64,000 nucleotides of DNA from Sulfuricaulis sp040901545 (GCF_040901545.1 NZ_JBBDYL010000004.1:124001-188000), one strand, 5' to 3'. Shown: positions 1 to 10,072, counted from the stretch's first letter. Notes: generated from the letters alone by a model not told the origin. Made by a program: numbers and translations.

Positions 1-3000
1 ATCGCCGTCAGTGAGGAAGACAGGCTTGCCGCGCTGCTGGAAGAGCTGGGCGTCGCCCCGAGCCGCCAAGCATGCACCGCCGCGCGCGATCTTTATGAAA
101 AACACCTGAATGCCATTCACGCATTGCGCACCACCACGTTCCACGCATTTTGCCAGGAGATCCTGCGTCGCTTCCCGCTTGAATCGGATGTGCCTCCCGG
201 TTTTGAGCTGGTCGAGACGACCGACACGCTGGAAGACGCCGCCTGGCAGGCATTAGAGCAAAAAATAAACCGCGACGGAGAAAGCGAACTGGCAAAGGCC
301 GTTGACATGTTGCTGATGGCGTGTGGCGGGGCGACCAATGTCCGCAAGGCGCTGAACGGATTTGTGGCGCACCGCAGCGATTGGTGGGCTTATACGGAAA
401 ACAAGACCGATCATGTATTGCAGGCTGCGGAACGCCTCAAAATACTCCTCGATATCGATGAAGCGACAGATTCACGCGTGGAATTTATCGGCGATCCAGG
501 CAAGCGCGACCTGATACTCCGTTATCGTAACCTGTTGGGGGGACACTTAACCGCCACGAACAGGAAAATTATCGATAATCTGGATCGCGCCCTGTCGGTG
601 ACGACACCCGCGGTGTCTACTTTTCACGCGATAAGCCGGGCGTTTTTAACCGAAAAAGATGAACCCCGGAATTTAGCCGTTGCAAAAACCCTCGTGAAAG
701 CCATCGGCGCCGAAAAGGCCGATGAATTGGTACGGCTGCATCGGGAACTGGCCGAATCCCTGCTTGCTGCGCTCAAACGATACCAGCGTCAATGGACATA
801 CGGCGTTTCACGTGCCTGGTATATCAGCGGAGCGGCGCTGCTGGATGAATTTCAACGGGTTAAAACCGAACGCGGCGTGCTCGATTTTTCCGATCTGGAA
901 TGGAAGGCATATCGTTTGCTCAATCGCAGTCAGCACGCCGAATGGGTGCAATACAAGCTCGACCAGCGTATCGACCATCTGCTGGTGGATGAATTTCAGG
1001 ATACCAATCCGACACAATGGCGCCTGCTGCTCCCGTTGCTGGCGGAAATGACAGCAGGCGACCCGGAGCGCCGACGAAGCGTATTCCTGGTCGGCGACGA
1101 GAAACAGTCCATTTACCGCTTTCGCCGGGCTGATTCCCGGCTTTTCCATGAGGCCAGACACTGGCTGCACCGATATGCGCGGGCGCATACCTACACCCAA
1201 CATATTTCCTGGCGTTCCTCTCCTGCCATCATCCAATTCGTAAATCTCGTATTTCACCGGGTAAATGACGACCTTTCGAATTCTGAAGCTGATTATCCGC
1301 TTCAGGATTTCCAGACACACGATACGCGGCATCAAACGCTCTGGGGTCGAGTCGAACTGCTGCCGTTGATACGGAGAAAGGAAACCGATCCGGCGGTAAC
1401 GGACTCGGCTGTCTGGCGAAATCCTCTGGAGCAACCGCGCATGTCGGGCGATGACGTCCATCACCGCGAGGAAGGAGATCTCATTGCGGCAAAAATCCGG
1501 GAAATTCTGGGCATGCCCGTGATGGTAGGAAAAATTGCACGTCCGCTCGATGCCAACGATGTCATGGTCCTGTTGCGCGACCGAACCCACGCGCGGTTCT
1601 ACGAAGAAGCATTGCGGCGCGCCGGTATTGCTTATATAGGAACCGGCCGCGGCGCTTTTCTTCAGTCGCTTGAGGTGCGTGACCTGATGAATCTGTTCCG
1701 TGCCCTGGTTGAACCGTATAACAACCTGGCGCTTGCCTCGGTACTGCGTTCGCCGATCTTTGCCGCTTCGGAAGATGATCTTGTAGCCCTCGCACGGATG
1801 AAAACAGGTCCCTGGCGCGAACGACTGGCGAGGATCGGCGCGACGGGTTCGCCGAATAATCCGCTTGCCAGAGCAAACAGCCTGCTGGAGCGCTGGCGCG
1901 GGTATGTCGATCGCATACCGGTGCATGACATGCTCGACCGCATTTACTCTGAAGGAAACATGATTGCCCGCTACACATCGGCGGCGCCGGCTTATCTGCG
2001 AACCCGGGTTGAGTCCAATCTCATACGATTCATCGAGCTGGCGCTGGATATCGACAGTGGCCGCTATCCGAGCCTGTCTCGCTTCCTTGACCGCCTCGAG
2101 AGCGAGTCGGACGATGACAACTTCGCGCCACCCGCGCCCGCCTGGAACCGCGGACCGCGCGTGCGCATCATGACGATTCATGCCGCGAAAGGACTTGAGG
2201 CGCCGGTGGTTTTTCTCGCCGATTCCGCGCGCGCTTCAGCCAACCGGGAACACGGCATGCGTGCATTGATTGACTGGCCGGTTACCGAACCACAACCGCG
2301 CTGCTTTCATCTTGTGGGTAATAAGGAAATGCGCGATGACCTGAGCAAAACGCTGCTGCACGAACACGAAGCATCATCCCGACGCGAAGAAGCGAATTTA
2401 TTGTACGTGGCCCTCACCCGGGCAAAACAATTCCTGTTTGTTTCCGGTTGTGAACCCGGACATGACGATCGCGGGTGGTACGGCTTTATCGAAAGACGCG
2501 TACGCCAGGCAGCTCAAACAGATCGGGCGCAACGCGCCGGCCTGCGGGTCAATGAGATATCCATGGACGGAGGAAAATCCGTTTTCAACACCAGTGCCCT
2601 GCTGGAATATGGCATCCCTGAAAAATTACCCGATGCATCGCCAATCCCCCCGGTGCCGTTCAGTATCGATCCGTCGCTGTCCAGGCCGTTTCCGGTTATC
2701 CGGACGAGTACCGTGTTCAATCCCAGCCTTTCGGTTCAATATCAGGATGACACTCCTTACGATTTGAGTGCGTCAAGCCTGCGCGTGGAATCCCAACGCC
2801 GGGGTATCGTCATACACAGGATGCTGGAGCAGCTGGCCGGTGGCGAGGCGCGAGCGGTTGTTGAGATGAAACTGCGCCTTGAATTTGCCGATTGGCCGGA
2901 TGCAAAAAAGTTCGATTCGTGGTGGCAGGAAGCCTGCAAGGTGCTGGATGATGAGGCGTTACGCGTTTTTTTCGATCCCGCCGGTTATCAGGAAGCCCGT

Positions 3001-3273
3001 AATGAAGTGCCTATCCTCTATCGGGATGGGAATGACGACATCTACGGAATCATCGACAGAATCGTCATGCTTGAAAAGGAAATTATCGTCATGGATTACA
3101 AGACCCATGCGCAGGCTACCTTGAACAATATCGCCCACATCGCCGAAGCGTTCGCGGAACAGATGCGACAGTACGGAAACGGGGCGCGGCGGCTGTGGCC
3201 GGGGAAAAAAATACGCCTGTTATTACTCTTTACGGCATGCAGCGGCATCGTGGAGATACCGCTGGAAAAATAA
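1..3273 (+). CDS. addA: AddA-type UvrD/RecB-family helicase-nuclease, 5' end cut by window edge
   Basis: The reading frame is open from base 1, so the N-terminus with the Walker A motif lies outside the window; a start at 124 would be an artefact. Visible superfamily 1 helicase motifs are TTTFHAFC (motif Ia), LLVDEFQDTNPTQW (II), FLVGDEKQSIYRFR (III), MTIHAAKGLEAPVVF (V) and LLYVALTRAK (VI). The C-terminus carries a PD-(D/E)XK nuclease signature: YGIIDRIV followed by IVMDYKTH. This is the family that unwinds and resects double-strand breaks for RecA loading. Its AddB-type partner would be expected just upstream. The gene converges on the minus-strand diguanylate cyclase with only 3 bp between the stop codons. 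RecB-like naming is possible, but the lack of a long RecB-type linker favours AddA. Confidence 0.9.
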   Translation: MAVSEEDRLAALLEELGVAPSRQACTAARDLYEKHLNAIHALRTTTFHAFCQEILRRFPLESDVPPGFELVETTDTLEDAAWQALEQKINRDGESELAKAVDMLLMACGGATNVRKALNGFVAHRSDWWAYTENKTDHVLQAAERLKILLDIDEATDSRVEFIGDPGKRDLILRYRNLLGGHLTATNRKIIDNLDRALSVTTPAVSTFHAISRAFLTEKDEPRNLAVAKTLVKAIGAEKADELVRLHRELAESLLAALKRYQRQWTYGVSRAWYISGAALLDEFQRVKTERGVLDFSDLEWKAYRLLNRSQHAEWVQYKLDQRIDHLLVDEFQDTNPTQWRLLLPLLAEMTAGDPERRRSVFLVGDEKQSIYRFRRADSRLFHEARHWLHRYARAHTYTQHISWRSSPAIIQFVNLVFHRVNDDLSNSEADYPLQDFQTHDTRHQTLWGRVELLPLIRRKETDPAVTDSAVWRNPLEQPRMSGDDVHHREEGDLIAAKIREILGMPVMVGKIARPLDANDVMVLLRDRTHARFYEEALRRAGIAYIGTGRGAFLQSLEVRDLMNLFRALVEPYNNLALASVLRSPIFAASEDDLVALARMKTGPWRERLARIGATGSPNNPLARANSLLERWRGYVDRIPVHDMLDRIYSEGNMIARYTSAAPAYLRTRVESNLIRFIELALDIDSGRYPSLSRFLDRLESESDDDNFAPPAPAWNRGPRVRIMTIHAAKGLEAPVVFLADSARASANREHGMRALIDWPVTEPQPRCFHLVGNKEMRDDLSKTLLHEHEASSRREEANLLYVALTRAKQFLFVSGCEPGHDDRGWYGFIERRVRQAAQTDRAQRAGLRVNEISMDGGKSVFNTSALLEYGIPEKLPDASPIPPVPFSIDPSLSRPFPVIRTSTVFNPSLSVQYQDDTPYDLSASSLRVESQRRGIVIHRMLEQLAGGEARAVVEMKLRLEFADWPDAKKFDSWWQEACKVLDDEALRVFFDPAGYQEARNEVPILYRDGNDDIYGIIDRIVMLEKEIIVMDYKTHAQATLNNIAHIAEAFAEQMRQYGNGARRLWPGKKIRLLLLFTACSGIVEIPLEK

Positions 3274-3276
3274 CAG

Positions 3277-4356
3277 CTACGATGCCAACACGATGCGATT
3301 CCGTCCCGCCTGCTTGGCCTCGTAGAGCGCGCCATCCGCCTTCTTGACCAACCAGACAGCGGGATCCGGCCCGTACGATTCGAAACCATGAACGATACAG
3401 GCCAAGCCAATGCTTACTGTAACATCGAGATCGATTCCCTCCGGAATCACGAACGCACTGTGTTCCACATTCGCGCGCAGCCGTTCGGCTATTGCCGTGC
3501 CATGCACGATCGTGGTGTTCGGCAGTAGTAACACGAATTCCTCGCCGCCGTAGCGCGCCAGCACGTCGCTGCCGCGGAGATCCTGGCCCAGGATACTGGC
3601 GATCTGCCGCAGGACCCGGTCACCGACCTGGTGGCCATATTGATCGTTGACCTGCTTGAAGAAATCGACGTCCACCAGCATGCAAACCAGCGGCCCGACG
3701 TTGCGGGCCCAGCGCTCCACCTCTTCTTTGAGCCGCCGCTCGAAAAACCGGCGATTGGCGACATCGGTCAGGGGATCGGTGAGACCGTCGAGCTTAAGCC
3801 GTTCCTGATTGATGGCATTGTCAATGCATAACGCCGACACGGCGGCAAGATGCTCGAGCAGGTCCGTGGCTATTCCGGGGACAAAATGACCGCGATCCTG
3901 GCTCCCCTGATTGAGACTTCCGATCAATTCACCGCGACGGATAAGCGGTGCCAGCGCCACGGATCCGGATGCTCGTGGATCTTTCGAGAAAAGCAGGTTG
4001 TGTGTATTTTCGTCAACCGGTCCGAGTCGCGGACGCCAGGGCCGGGTGAAAAGCCCTTCCAGAATTTCCCGTGACATGGTGATGAAACCTTTTCGAATCA
4101 GTTTAGCCTCAGGACTGGCGTCTATGAGGCGAGACATCTCGTAATCGGGGTCGACACAAGCCAGGGTGACACAATCGATGCCGGAGAACGCTTCGGGGAT
4201 ACCGCGAGTAATTACTTTGACCAGATCGGTAAACGAGTTTGACCCGATCATCTGAACTTCAATCTGCCGGAAACCCGCCCAAATGCGCTCGTTGTCGCGC
4301 AACTGGTCACGGAGCTTCTCCCAGTTCCGATCCAGCGTTTTTTCTCCTAGTTCCAT
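3277..4356 (-). CDS. Diguanylate cyclase with N-terminal GAF/DUF484-like sensor domain
   Basis: About 359 residues. The C-terminal half is a GGDEF domain with an active-site RYGGEEF at about residues 268-274. An RGSD sequence lies five residues before it and fits the RxxD allosteric I-site, so cyclic-di-GMP synthesis with product feedback is likely. The N-terminal 180 residues begin with a predicted coiled helix (NWEKLRDQLRDNERIW) and resemble a GAF or DUF484 sensor. No membrane segment is seen, so it should be cytoplasmic. I chose the ATG at 4356 because it lies 17 bp after the dsbC-like stop; a longer start at 4443 would overlap that gene by 71 bp. An AGGAG sits directly against this ATG, so the exact start is uncertain. 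Cyclic-di-GMP often controls polysaccharide production, but a link to the EPS genes here is only inference. Confidence 0.88.
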   Translation of the reverse strand: MELGEKTLDRNWEKLRDQLRDNERIWAGFRQIEVQMIGSNSFTDLVKVITRGIPEAFSGIDCVTLACVDPDYEMSRLIDASPEAKLIRKGFITMSREILEGLFTRPWRPRLGPVDENTHNLLFSKDPRASGSVALAPLIRRGELIGSLNQGSQDRGHFVPGIATDLLEHLAAVSALCIDNAINQERLKLDGLTDPLTDVANRRFFERRLKEEVERWARNVGPLVCMLVDVDFFKQVNDQYGHQVGDRVLRQIASILGQDLRGSDVLARYGGEEFVLLLPNTTIVHGTAIAERLRANVEHSAFVIPEGIDLDVTVSIGLACIVHGFESYGPDPAVWLVKKADGALYEAKQAGRNRIVLAS

Positions 4357-4372
4357 CTCCTGGCTGAATTTA

Positions 4373-5125
4373 TCACCGCGCTGCGCTGCCCGACGTTGCG
4401 TTTTTAATCCCGAGCATTTCGAGCAACCGTGGTGCCGGGACATAACCTGGAATTATTTTACCATCGTCGATGAAAATCGTGGGAGTCCCCCGGATCTCGA
4501 GCTGGGCCCCCAATTGATGATGTTTTTCAACGGGATTCGGACAGGTTTTCATGGTCAGCTTGCCGCCGGCCTTGGCCGTCCCAATCGCTTTTACGCGGTC
4601 GGCGTCGCACCAAACGGCGACAGACCGCTTATAGCTCTCCGAGGCCAGCCCTTCGCGTGGATAAAAAAGATATCGTACCTTTACCCCCGCCCGGTTCAGC
4701 GTGGGAACGTCAAGATGAAATTTGGCGCAATAAGGGCAATCCACGTCGGTAAACACGGTCAGCGTGCGTTTGGGTTTGGCCGGGCCCATCACAATCATGT
4801 TATCTTCCCCCACCCCGTCGAGCACCTGCAAGCGACGCGTGGCGCGTCTGCCTTCGGTTATATTTTGGCGTGTTCCCACCTCGACCAGATCGCCCATAAA
4901 CAAGTATTTTCCGTCTTCCGTGGTGTAGAAAATCTTGGCGTCAAACTCGATTTCGTACAGGCCGGGTGCAGGCGCGGGTTTGACGGTCGCTGTCGCGAGT
5001 TCCGGAAAGGAACGCACGAGCTCGGCTTTCACCTGCTTCAGGTCCTTCTCACCGGCGGCAACGGAACAACCGAGAATCATCGATAAAAAAACCGATAAAA
5101 CGACGCGTAGCATGGAGGTATTCAT
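4373..5125 (-). CDS. dsbC: DsbC/DsbG-like periplasmic disulfide isomerase
   Basis: 250 residues with an N-terminal hydrophobic signal (VVLSVFLSMILGCSVAAG). A short dimerisation-type domain follows, then a thioredoxin-fold catalytic domain with CPYC at residues 130-133 in the context FTDVDCPYCAKF. A cis-proline loop (RGTPTIFIDDG) comes near the end. These are hallmarks of DsbC, which reshuffles wrong disulfides in periplasmic proteins using electrons from DsbD. The Cys at the end of the signal could also be read as a weak lipobox, though Leu at -2 is unusual. The gene is co-directional with the diguanylate cyclase and may share a transcript with it. ppsA upstream ends 109 bp away. Confidence 0.88.
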   Translation of the reverse strand: MNTSMLRVVLSVFLSMILGCSVAAGEKDLKQVKAELVRSFPELATATVKPAPAPGLYEIEFDAKIFYTTEDGKYLFMGDLVEVGTRQNITEGRRATRRLQVLDGVGEDNMIVMGPAKPKRTLTVFTDVDCPYCAKFHLDVPTLNRAGVKVRYLFYPREGLASESYKRSVAVWCDADRVKAIGTAKAGGKLTMKTCPNPVEKHHQLGAQLEIRGTPTIFIDDGKIIPGYVPAPRLLEMLGIKNATSGSAAR

Positions 5126-5234
5126 ATCTTCCCTGGAAATGGATGCGGATTTGTTGCGGCGCTGATGCCAGCCATACTGGCAGTATACACGGCGCAGTAA
5201 CGATTAGATGGGGTTTTTGGGATTCAGTTCGAGG

Positions 5235-7628
5235 CTATTTCGTCATTCGCTCGGCGTCCAGCACCGTCCGCGTCATGGGGATGACGCTGTCTGGATTGAG
5301 CGATATGGAGGCGATGCCCTGACGCACCAACCAGGTGGTAAATTCAGGAAAATCCGAAGGTGCTTGGCCGCAAATACCGATGTACTTACCCATTTTCGTG
5401 GCCGCTTGAATCGCCATTTCCATGAGCTTCAGAACCGCCGGATTGCGCTCGTCAAAGCCGGTCACCAGCCCTGAATCGCGGTCGACGCCCAAGGTCAGCT
5501 GGGTCAGATCGTTGGAACCGATGGAAAAACCATCGAGGTGTTGCAAAAATTCCTCGGCCAGCAGCGCATTCACCGGCAATTCGCACATGAGGTAAATCTT
5601 GAGATCTGCTTTTCCGCGCTCAAGGCCGTGGGCGCGCATGAGATCCAGCACCTGCAACCCTTCCTCCAGGCTGCGAACGAACGGGATCATCAAGGCAACA
5701 TTGGTTAGTCCCATTTGCTCGCGAACTTGTTTGAGCGCCGCGCACTCCAGCGCAAAGCTCTCGCGGAATGACTCCGAGTAATAGCGGGATGCGCCACGGA
5801 GACCGAGCATCGGATTTTCTTCCATCGGTTCGAACCGGGCGCCGCCGAAGAGAGTGGCATATTCGTTCGACTTGAAATCGCTCATTCGTACGATGACGGG
5901 TTTGGGATGGAAGGCCGCGGCGATCATGCCGACACCTTCGGCGAGGCGGTTGATGAAATAGGAACGCCGATCGCCGTAGCACGCCGTCAGCTGATCGATA
6001 TGTTTCCGCTCCTCGGCGCTGAGTTTTTCGTACTCCAGCAGCGCGCGCGGATGCACCTGAATGCTGTGATTAATGATGAATTCCAGCCGGGCAAGCCCCA
6101 CGCCGTCGTTCGGCAAGAACGAGTGTTCAAACGCCTGGTCGGGATTGCCGACATTCATCATCATTTTCGTGCGCGGGCGGTTTGCCGTATCGAGAAGAAT
6201 TTTCTCGACCCGGAATTTCAGAACCCCTTGGTAAATTTTCCCGGTATCTCCTTCCGCGCAGTTCACCGTCACCGGCTTGCCATCGCCGATAACTTCGGTC
6301 GCATTACCGCAGCCGACAATCGCCGGAATCCCGAGTTCACGCGCAATGATCGCGGCATGACAGGTGCGTCCACCCCGGTTGGTGACGATGGCGGAGGCCG
6401 TTTTCATGACCGGCTCCCAGTCCGGATCGGTCATGTCGGTAACCAGTACTTCACCTGCTTTCAGCTGCGACATATCGGCGACATCGCCGATAATGCGCGC
6501 CGACCCGGTGGCGATGCGCCGACCCACGCTTTTTCCGGAGGCCAGCAGTTCTCCGCGCGATTCGAGGTAATAAACCTCGTATTCATTGTGCGCGTCCTGC
6601 GAGCGCACGGTCTCGGGCCTGGCCTGCAACACGTAGAGCTTTCCGTCATTCCCGTCCTTGGCCCACTCCACGTCCATGGGCATGTCGCGGCCCGCGCCTT
6701 TCGAATAATGTTTTTCGATTTTCACGGCATACCGCGCCAGCTCGATGATATCTTCATCGGTAAGGGAAAAACGCAGACGGTCCGGCTCCGGCACCTCCAC
6801 GTTGCGGATGGCATGGCCGGTGCCTTTGTCTTCGGCATACACCATTTTTATCGCCTTGCTGCCGAGGTGGCGTTTCAGAATCGGCTGTTTGCCCGCCGCC
6901 AGCATGGGCTTGAATACATAAAACTCATCCGGATTCACCGCCCCCTGAACCACGTTTTCGCCCAACCCATACGCCGAGGTGATGAACACGACATCGCGAA
7001 AACCGGTCTCCGTATCCAGCGTGAACAGCACGCCCGAGGCGCCGAGATCGGAGCGCACCATTTTCTGCACGCCGATCGACAGCGCCACGATGTCATGCGC
7101 AAAACCATGATGCACGCGGTAGGAAATCGCGCGGTCGTTGTACAGCGAGGCAAAAACACGACGGCAGGTAAAAAGCAGATCTTTCAATCCGCGAATATTG
7201 AGAAACGTATCCTGCTGGCCGGCAAACGAGGCCGTGGGCAAATCCTCGGCGGTCGCGGAACTGCGGACGGCGACATCCGGATCAGGCCCGTATTCTTTTG
7301 CCAGACTTTCGTAGGCGGAAGTCATTTCCGCAACCAGCGCCGGCGGCATTTCCCCGTTCATGATCGCCTGGCGAATATCGGCGCCGGCCTGTTCCAGTTG
7401 CGCCAGGTTGCGCGAATCGAGATTTTTCAGCCGATCCCGGATTAACTGTTTCAACTTGTTATGTTCGAGATAATTCCAATAGGCCTCGGATGTGGTGGCA
7501 AAACCGTTGGGCACCCGCACCCCCTCGCTGCTCAAATGGCGGTACATTTCGCCCAAGGAGGCGTTTTTTCCCCCAACCAACGGAATGTCCTTGATGCCTA
7601 GTTCGGAAAATGGGCGGATATAGCGCAT
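5235..7628 (-). CDS. ppsA: Phosphoenolpyruvate synthase (pyruvate, water dikinase)
   Basis: 797 residues, the normal length for PpsA. The N-terminal ATP-grasp region starts with IPLVGGKNASLGEMYRHL. The swivelling phosphohistidine domain has GGRTCHAAIIARELGIPA with the catalytic His. The C-terminal PEP/pyruvate barrel has SIGSNDLTQLTLGVDRDSG and ends in ICGQAPSDFPEF. The enzyme makes PEP, AMP and phosphate from pyruvate, ATP and water, and is the entry step of gluconeogenesis from three-carbon substrates. The ATG at 7628 begins MRYIRPFSELGI, as in other family members. A 283-bp gap separates it from the divergent DUF3187 gene and should hold its promoter. Nothing looks unusual. Confidence 0.97.
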   Translation of the reverse strand: MRYIRPFSELGIKDIPLVGGKNASLGEMYRHLSSEGVRVPNGFATTSEAYWNYLEHNKLKQLIRDRLKNLDSRNLAQLEQAGADIRQAIMNGEMPPALVAEMTSAYESLAKEYGPDPDVAVRSSATAEDLPTASFAGQQDTFLNIRGLKDLLFTCRRVFASLYNDRAISYRVHHGFAHDIVALSIGVQKMVRSDLGASGVLFTLDTETGFRDVVFITSAYGLGENVVQGAVNPDEFYVFKPMLAAGKQPILKRHLGSKAIKMVYAEDKGTGHAIRNVEVPEPDRLRFSLTDEDIIELARYAVKIEKHYSKGAGRDMPMDVEWAKDGNDGKLYVLQARPETVRSQDAHNEYEVYYLESRGELLASGKSVGRRIATGSARIIGDVADMSQLKAGEVLVTDMTDPDWEPVMKTASAIVTNRGGRTCHAAIIARELGIPAIVGCGNATEVIGDGKPVTVNCAEGDTGKIYQGVLKFRVEKILLDTANRPRTKMMMNVGNPDQAFEHSFLPNDGVGLARLEFIINHSIQVHPRALLEYEKLSAEERKHIDQLTACYGDRRSYFINRLAEGVGMIAAAFHPKPVIVRMSDFKSNEYATLFGGARFEPMEENPMLGLRGASRYYSESFRESFALECAALKQVREQMGLTNVALMIPFVRSLEEGLQVLDLMRAHGLERGKADLKIYLMCELPVNALLAEEFLQHLDGFSIGSNDLTQLTLGVDRDSGLVTGFDERNPAVLKLMEMAIQAATKMGKYIGICGQAPSDFPEFTTWLVRQGIASISLNPDSVIPMTRTVLDAERMTK

Positions 7629-7911
7629 ACAGTGCGGTTGACTAGCCTATGCAATCCAGAAATTAAATGTTGAATTTTTTGTCTCAGCCGGTATAAGCAA
7701 GTTTTGCAGGCTGGGAAACGGATAAATTTATTATCTTGGTGTAACTTATAGTCAACGAGCGCTCATGGCATCGGAGCGCTTATTTTTAATACTATTATCA
7801 GGTATGAACTATGCTTTTCCCGATAAAAATTTATCAGGTTCCCGACTTTACCACAATGCCGGCCGGTAATTATCCCTGTGAACGAATCCGTGGGCGAAAT
7901 AACATATTAAA
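7629..7911. other. Divergent intergenic region between ppsA and the DUF3187 gene
   Basis: An AT-rich 283-bp gap with no convincing ORF. It should contain the promoters of ppsA (minus) and of the plus-strand gene. The only clear structure is the hairpin at 7758-7780, annotated separately. Confidence 0.5.
7758..7787 (+). terminator. Hairpin followed by T-run
   Basis: AGCGCTC (7758-7764) pairs with GAGCGCT (7774-7780) around a 9-base loop, and TATTTTT follows. The shape is that of a short intrinsic terminator or attenuator on the plus strand. No plus-strand gene lies just upstream, so it may instead act in a leader of the DUF3187 gene or be an operator. Confidence 0.35.
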
Positions 7912-8934
7912 TTGAAAACGCCAACCGTGAGTTCGTTCGCAGCCGGATTATTGCGGTATCTATCGATCATGGCCGGCGGCATGGCCATAACCGCGGCGGA
8001 AGGATCGACCGACATTATCCCGCTTTACAGTTTTAACCAGAGTCCACTCGTTCAAATATACGGTCTGCCGGCACTCGGCCCGGCGAAAGTATTGGACCAA
8101 GACAAAGTAAACGTATCAGTCCAGCTGCACGCCGCGAATAACTCCACGGTGGCGTCGAACAACGCCGAAAGTCTCGTCTTGGATGGGGAGACGCATCGAC
8201 TTACGCTGGTAGCCCGTCAGGGGCTGGCCAACGGGTACGAATGGGGCGTGGAGCTGCCTTACGTCTCCCATAGCGGCGGGTTCATGGACAATTTCATCGA
8301 GGACTGGCACCAAACCTTTGGTCTGCCGCAAGGTAACCGTCCCAACACCCCGCCTAACCGGATTAATTACCGTTACATCGGAAATGGCGCCGAGCTTGTC
8401 AATGTCTCCCGTTCCACGGAGGGAATCGGGGATATCCGCCTCGCCGCTGCCGTGCAACTCGCGCGCGATCCCGGAGCAAGAATCGTGGCGTTGCGTGGCA
8501 ATCTGAAATTACCCTCGGGCAAGAGCGCCGATCTGCTCGGGAGCGGCAGCACCGATCTGGCTCTCTGGGTGAGCATCGCGCCGGATCTAACAACTGCCGG
8601 TGCCTTGCGAGGTTACGGCGGGGGCGGATTACTGTTGATGACGGATGGGGACGTATTGCCGAATCAACAACGGAATTACGTGGCCTTTGGGAACATCGGC
8701 CTATCCTATCGGCTGTTCCCATCACTGACACTCAGCGCCCAATTGGACGCCCACAGTTCGTTTTATACCGGCAGCGATTTCCGGCAACTCAATGCCAACG
8801 CCGTTCAGGGGTTGCTGGGTGCCTCGTGGGAATTTGCCCCAGGGAAAAACGTGGGGCTGTCGATATCGGAGGATTTGACGATCCGCGCTTCGCCGGATTT
8901 TGTCTTGAATCTGTTCATGTCGTTTTCGTTTTAG
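7912..8934 (+). CDS. DUF3187-family outer-membrane-type protein
   Basis: 340 residues. I recognise the DUF3187 pattern: a signal-like N-terminus, then alternating strands typical of an outer-membrane barrel, such as TDIIPLYSFNQSPLVQIYGL, WGVELPYVSHSGGFMD and LRGNLKLPSGK. The protein ends in the aromatic FVLNLFMSFSF, a good outer-membrane insertion signal. Family members have no proven function. The start used is TTG at 7912; a later ATG near 7969 would shorten the signal sequence. It stands alone between ppsA and the minus-strand epimerase. Confidence 0.7.
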   Translation: MKTPTVSSFAAGLLRYLSIMAGGMAITAAEGSTDIIPLYSFNQSPLVQIYGLPALGPAKVLDQDKVNVSVQLHAANNSTVASNNAESLVLDGETHRLTLVARQGLANGYEWGVELPYVSHSGGFMDNFIEDWHQTFGLPQGNRPNTPPNRINYRYIGNGAELVNVSRSTEGIGDIRLAAAVQLARDPGARIVALRGNLKLPSGKSADLLGSGSTDLALWVSIAPDLTTAGALRGYGGGGLLLMTDGDVLPNQQRNYVAFGNIGLSYRLFPSLTLSAQLDAHSSFYTGSDFRQLNANAVQGLLGASWEFAPGKNVGLSISEDLTIRASPDFVLNLFMSFSF

Positions 8935-8963
8935 GATTCCATCACGCCGCGCGCATGCTCATT

Positions 8964-9918
8964 TCAACGGCCTGATTTCAGCGCCATCGACTCGAGCAGT
9001 TTTTTGAGCCCCTGGTCGAACGGTGTGGCAGGTGCGCTCCCGAAAGTCTGCTTCAATCGCGTGATATCGGCGCAGGAATGCAGGATATCGCCGGGCCTTT
9101 CGGGTTTGTGACGCCGTTCGATTTTCTTTCCGGATAATTTCTCAAGATGGTCCAGGAGTTCGAGCAACGAGTGGCGCGTGCCGGTGCCGACGTTGAAAAT
9201 CCCGCCCGCACCGTGCGATTCATCGAGCGCCTTGACGAGCAGGTCAACCAGATCCGATACATACACAAAATCGCGCGTCTGCGCTCCGTCCCCGAAAACC
9301 GTCACCGGCTGATTACTCATAAGCCGGTCGACGAAGATACTGATCACGCCTGAGTACGGTGAAGACGGGTCCTGCCGCGGCCCATAAATATTGAAAAACC
9401 GGAAGGAGGTCGCGGAAATTCCGAAGCGGTTGAAATAATCAAGCAGGCATTCTTCTCCCGCCAGTTTGTCAGCGGCATAGGGGGATAACGGGCTGGGAAT
9501 GGTGTCCTCCGATACGGGAACTTCCGAGGTATCGCCATAAACGGCGGCTGAACTGGCGTAAAGCAACCGGTTGATTCCGTTTTGACGCGCCGCTTCCAGC
9601 ATGTTCACCGTGCCGTCAAAATTGGTTTGATGGGTGGTAACCGGATCGTCAATGCTCGCCTGCACGGATGCCACCGCGGCCAGATGCACCACGGCGTCCA
9701 TCCCACGCATCAGCTCGGAAACCAGCGCCGCGTTACGGATATCTCCCTGGATGAACTCAAGATCGCCATGCGTCACCGGCAGATTTTCCCATTTCCCGGT
9801 GGAGAGATTGTCGTACACCAATATTGTCGTACACCAATACAGTATGCCCGCGTTCCAATAAACGCTCGGTCAAATGCGACCCGATAAACCCGGCTCCACC
9901 CGACACGAATACCTGCAT
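8964..9918 (-). pseudogene. NAD-dependent epimerase, frameshifted by a 16-bp tandem duplication
   Basis: The body (8964-9821) encodes an extended SDR epimerase with SSAAVYGD, SPYAADKLAGE (YxxxK active site) and FFNIYGPRQDPSSPYSGV, like UDP-glucose/UDP-GlcNAc 4-epimerases. It lacks the nucleotide-binding N-terminus, but that part is present just upstream in another frame. From ATG 9918 one reads MQVFVSGGAGFIGSHLTERL and on to TVLVYDN, after which the frame is lost. The break is exactly at two adjacent copies of ATTGTCGTACACCAAT (9807-9838). Removing one copy restores TVLVYDNLSTGKW and gives a continuous 312-residue protein. The gene is therefore broken in this sequence, though slippage could repair it. 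It lies divergent to galE and would supply an epimerised sugar nucleotide for EPS. Confidence 0.9.
9807..9838. repeat. Perfect 16-bp tandem duplication inside the epimerase gene
   Basis: ATTGTCGTACACCAAT occurs twice with no spacer (9807-9822 and 9823-9838). Because 16 is not a multiple of 3, the second copy shifts the epimerase frame. It could be a fresh replication-slippage event, a reversible phase switch, or an assembly error. Confidence 0.95.
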
Positions 9919-10072
9919 ATCTCAAACCCCTTGCGTCATGACTCATCGTGGCGATTTACTTCCGCCCAGCCGCTTTTTTTGCAGCGGCAAGAGATCAAAT
10001 CTACAATATGTTCATCGATTCCGCATCCAGACTTTGAGCACGGCAGAACAATAAAGAACCCATCGATCAATC

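Noticed and set aside
808..2181. 457-codon minus-strand ORF opposite the helicase-nuclease
   Set aside because: It lies entirely antisense to a well-defined AddA-type gene and has no domain signature.
5907..7445. 512-codon plus-strand ORF opposite ppsA
   Set aside because: No recognisable motifs and an Arg/His/Phe-rich composition. The minus-strand frame is an unmistakable, full-length PEP synthase.
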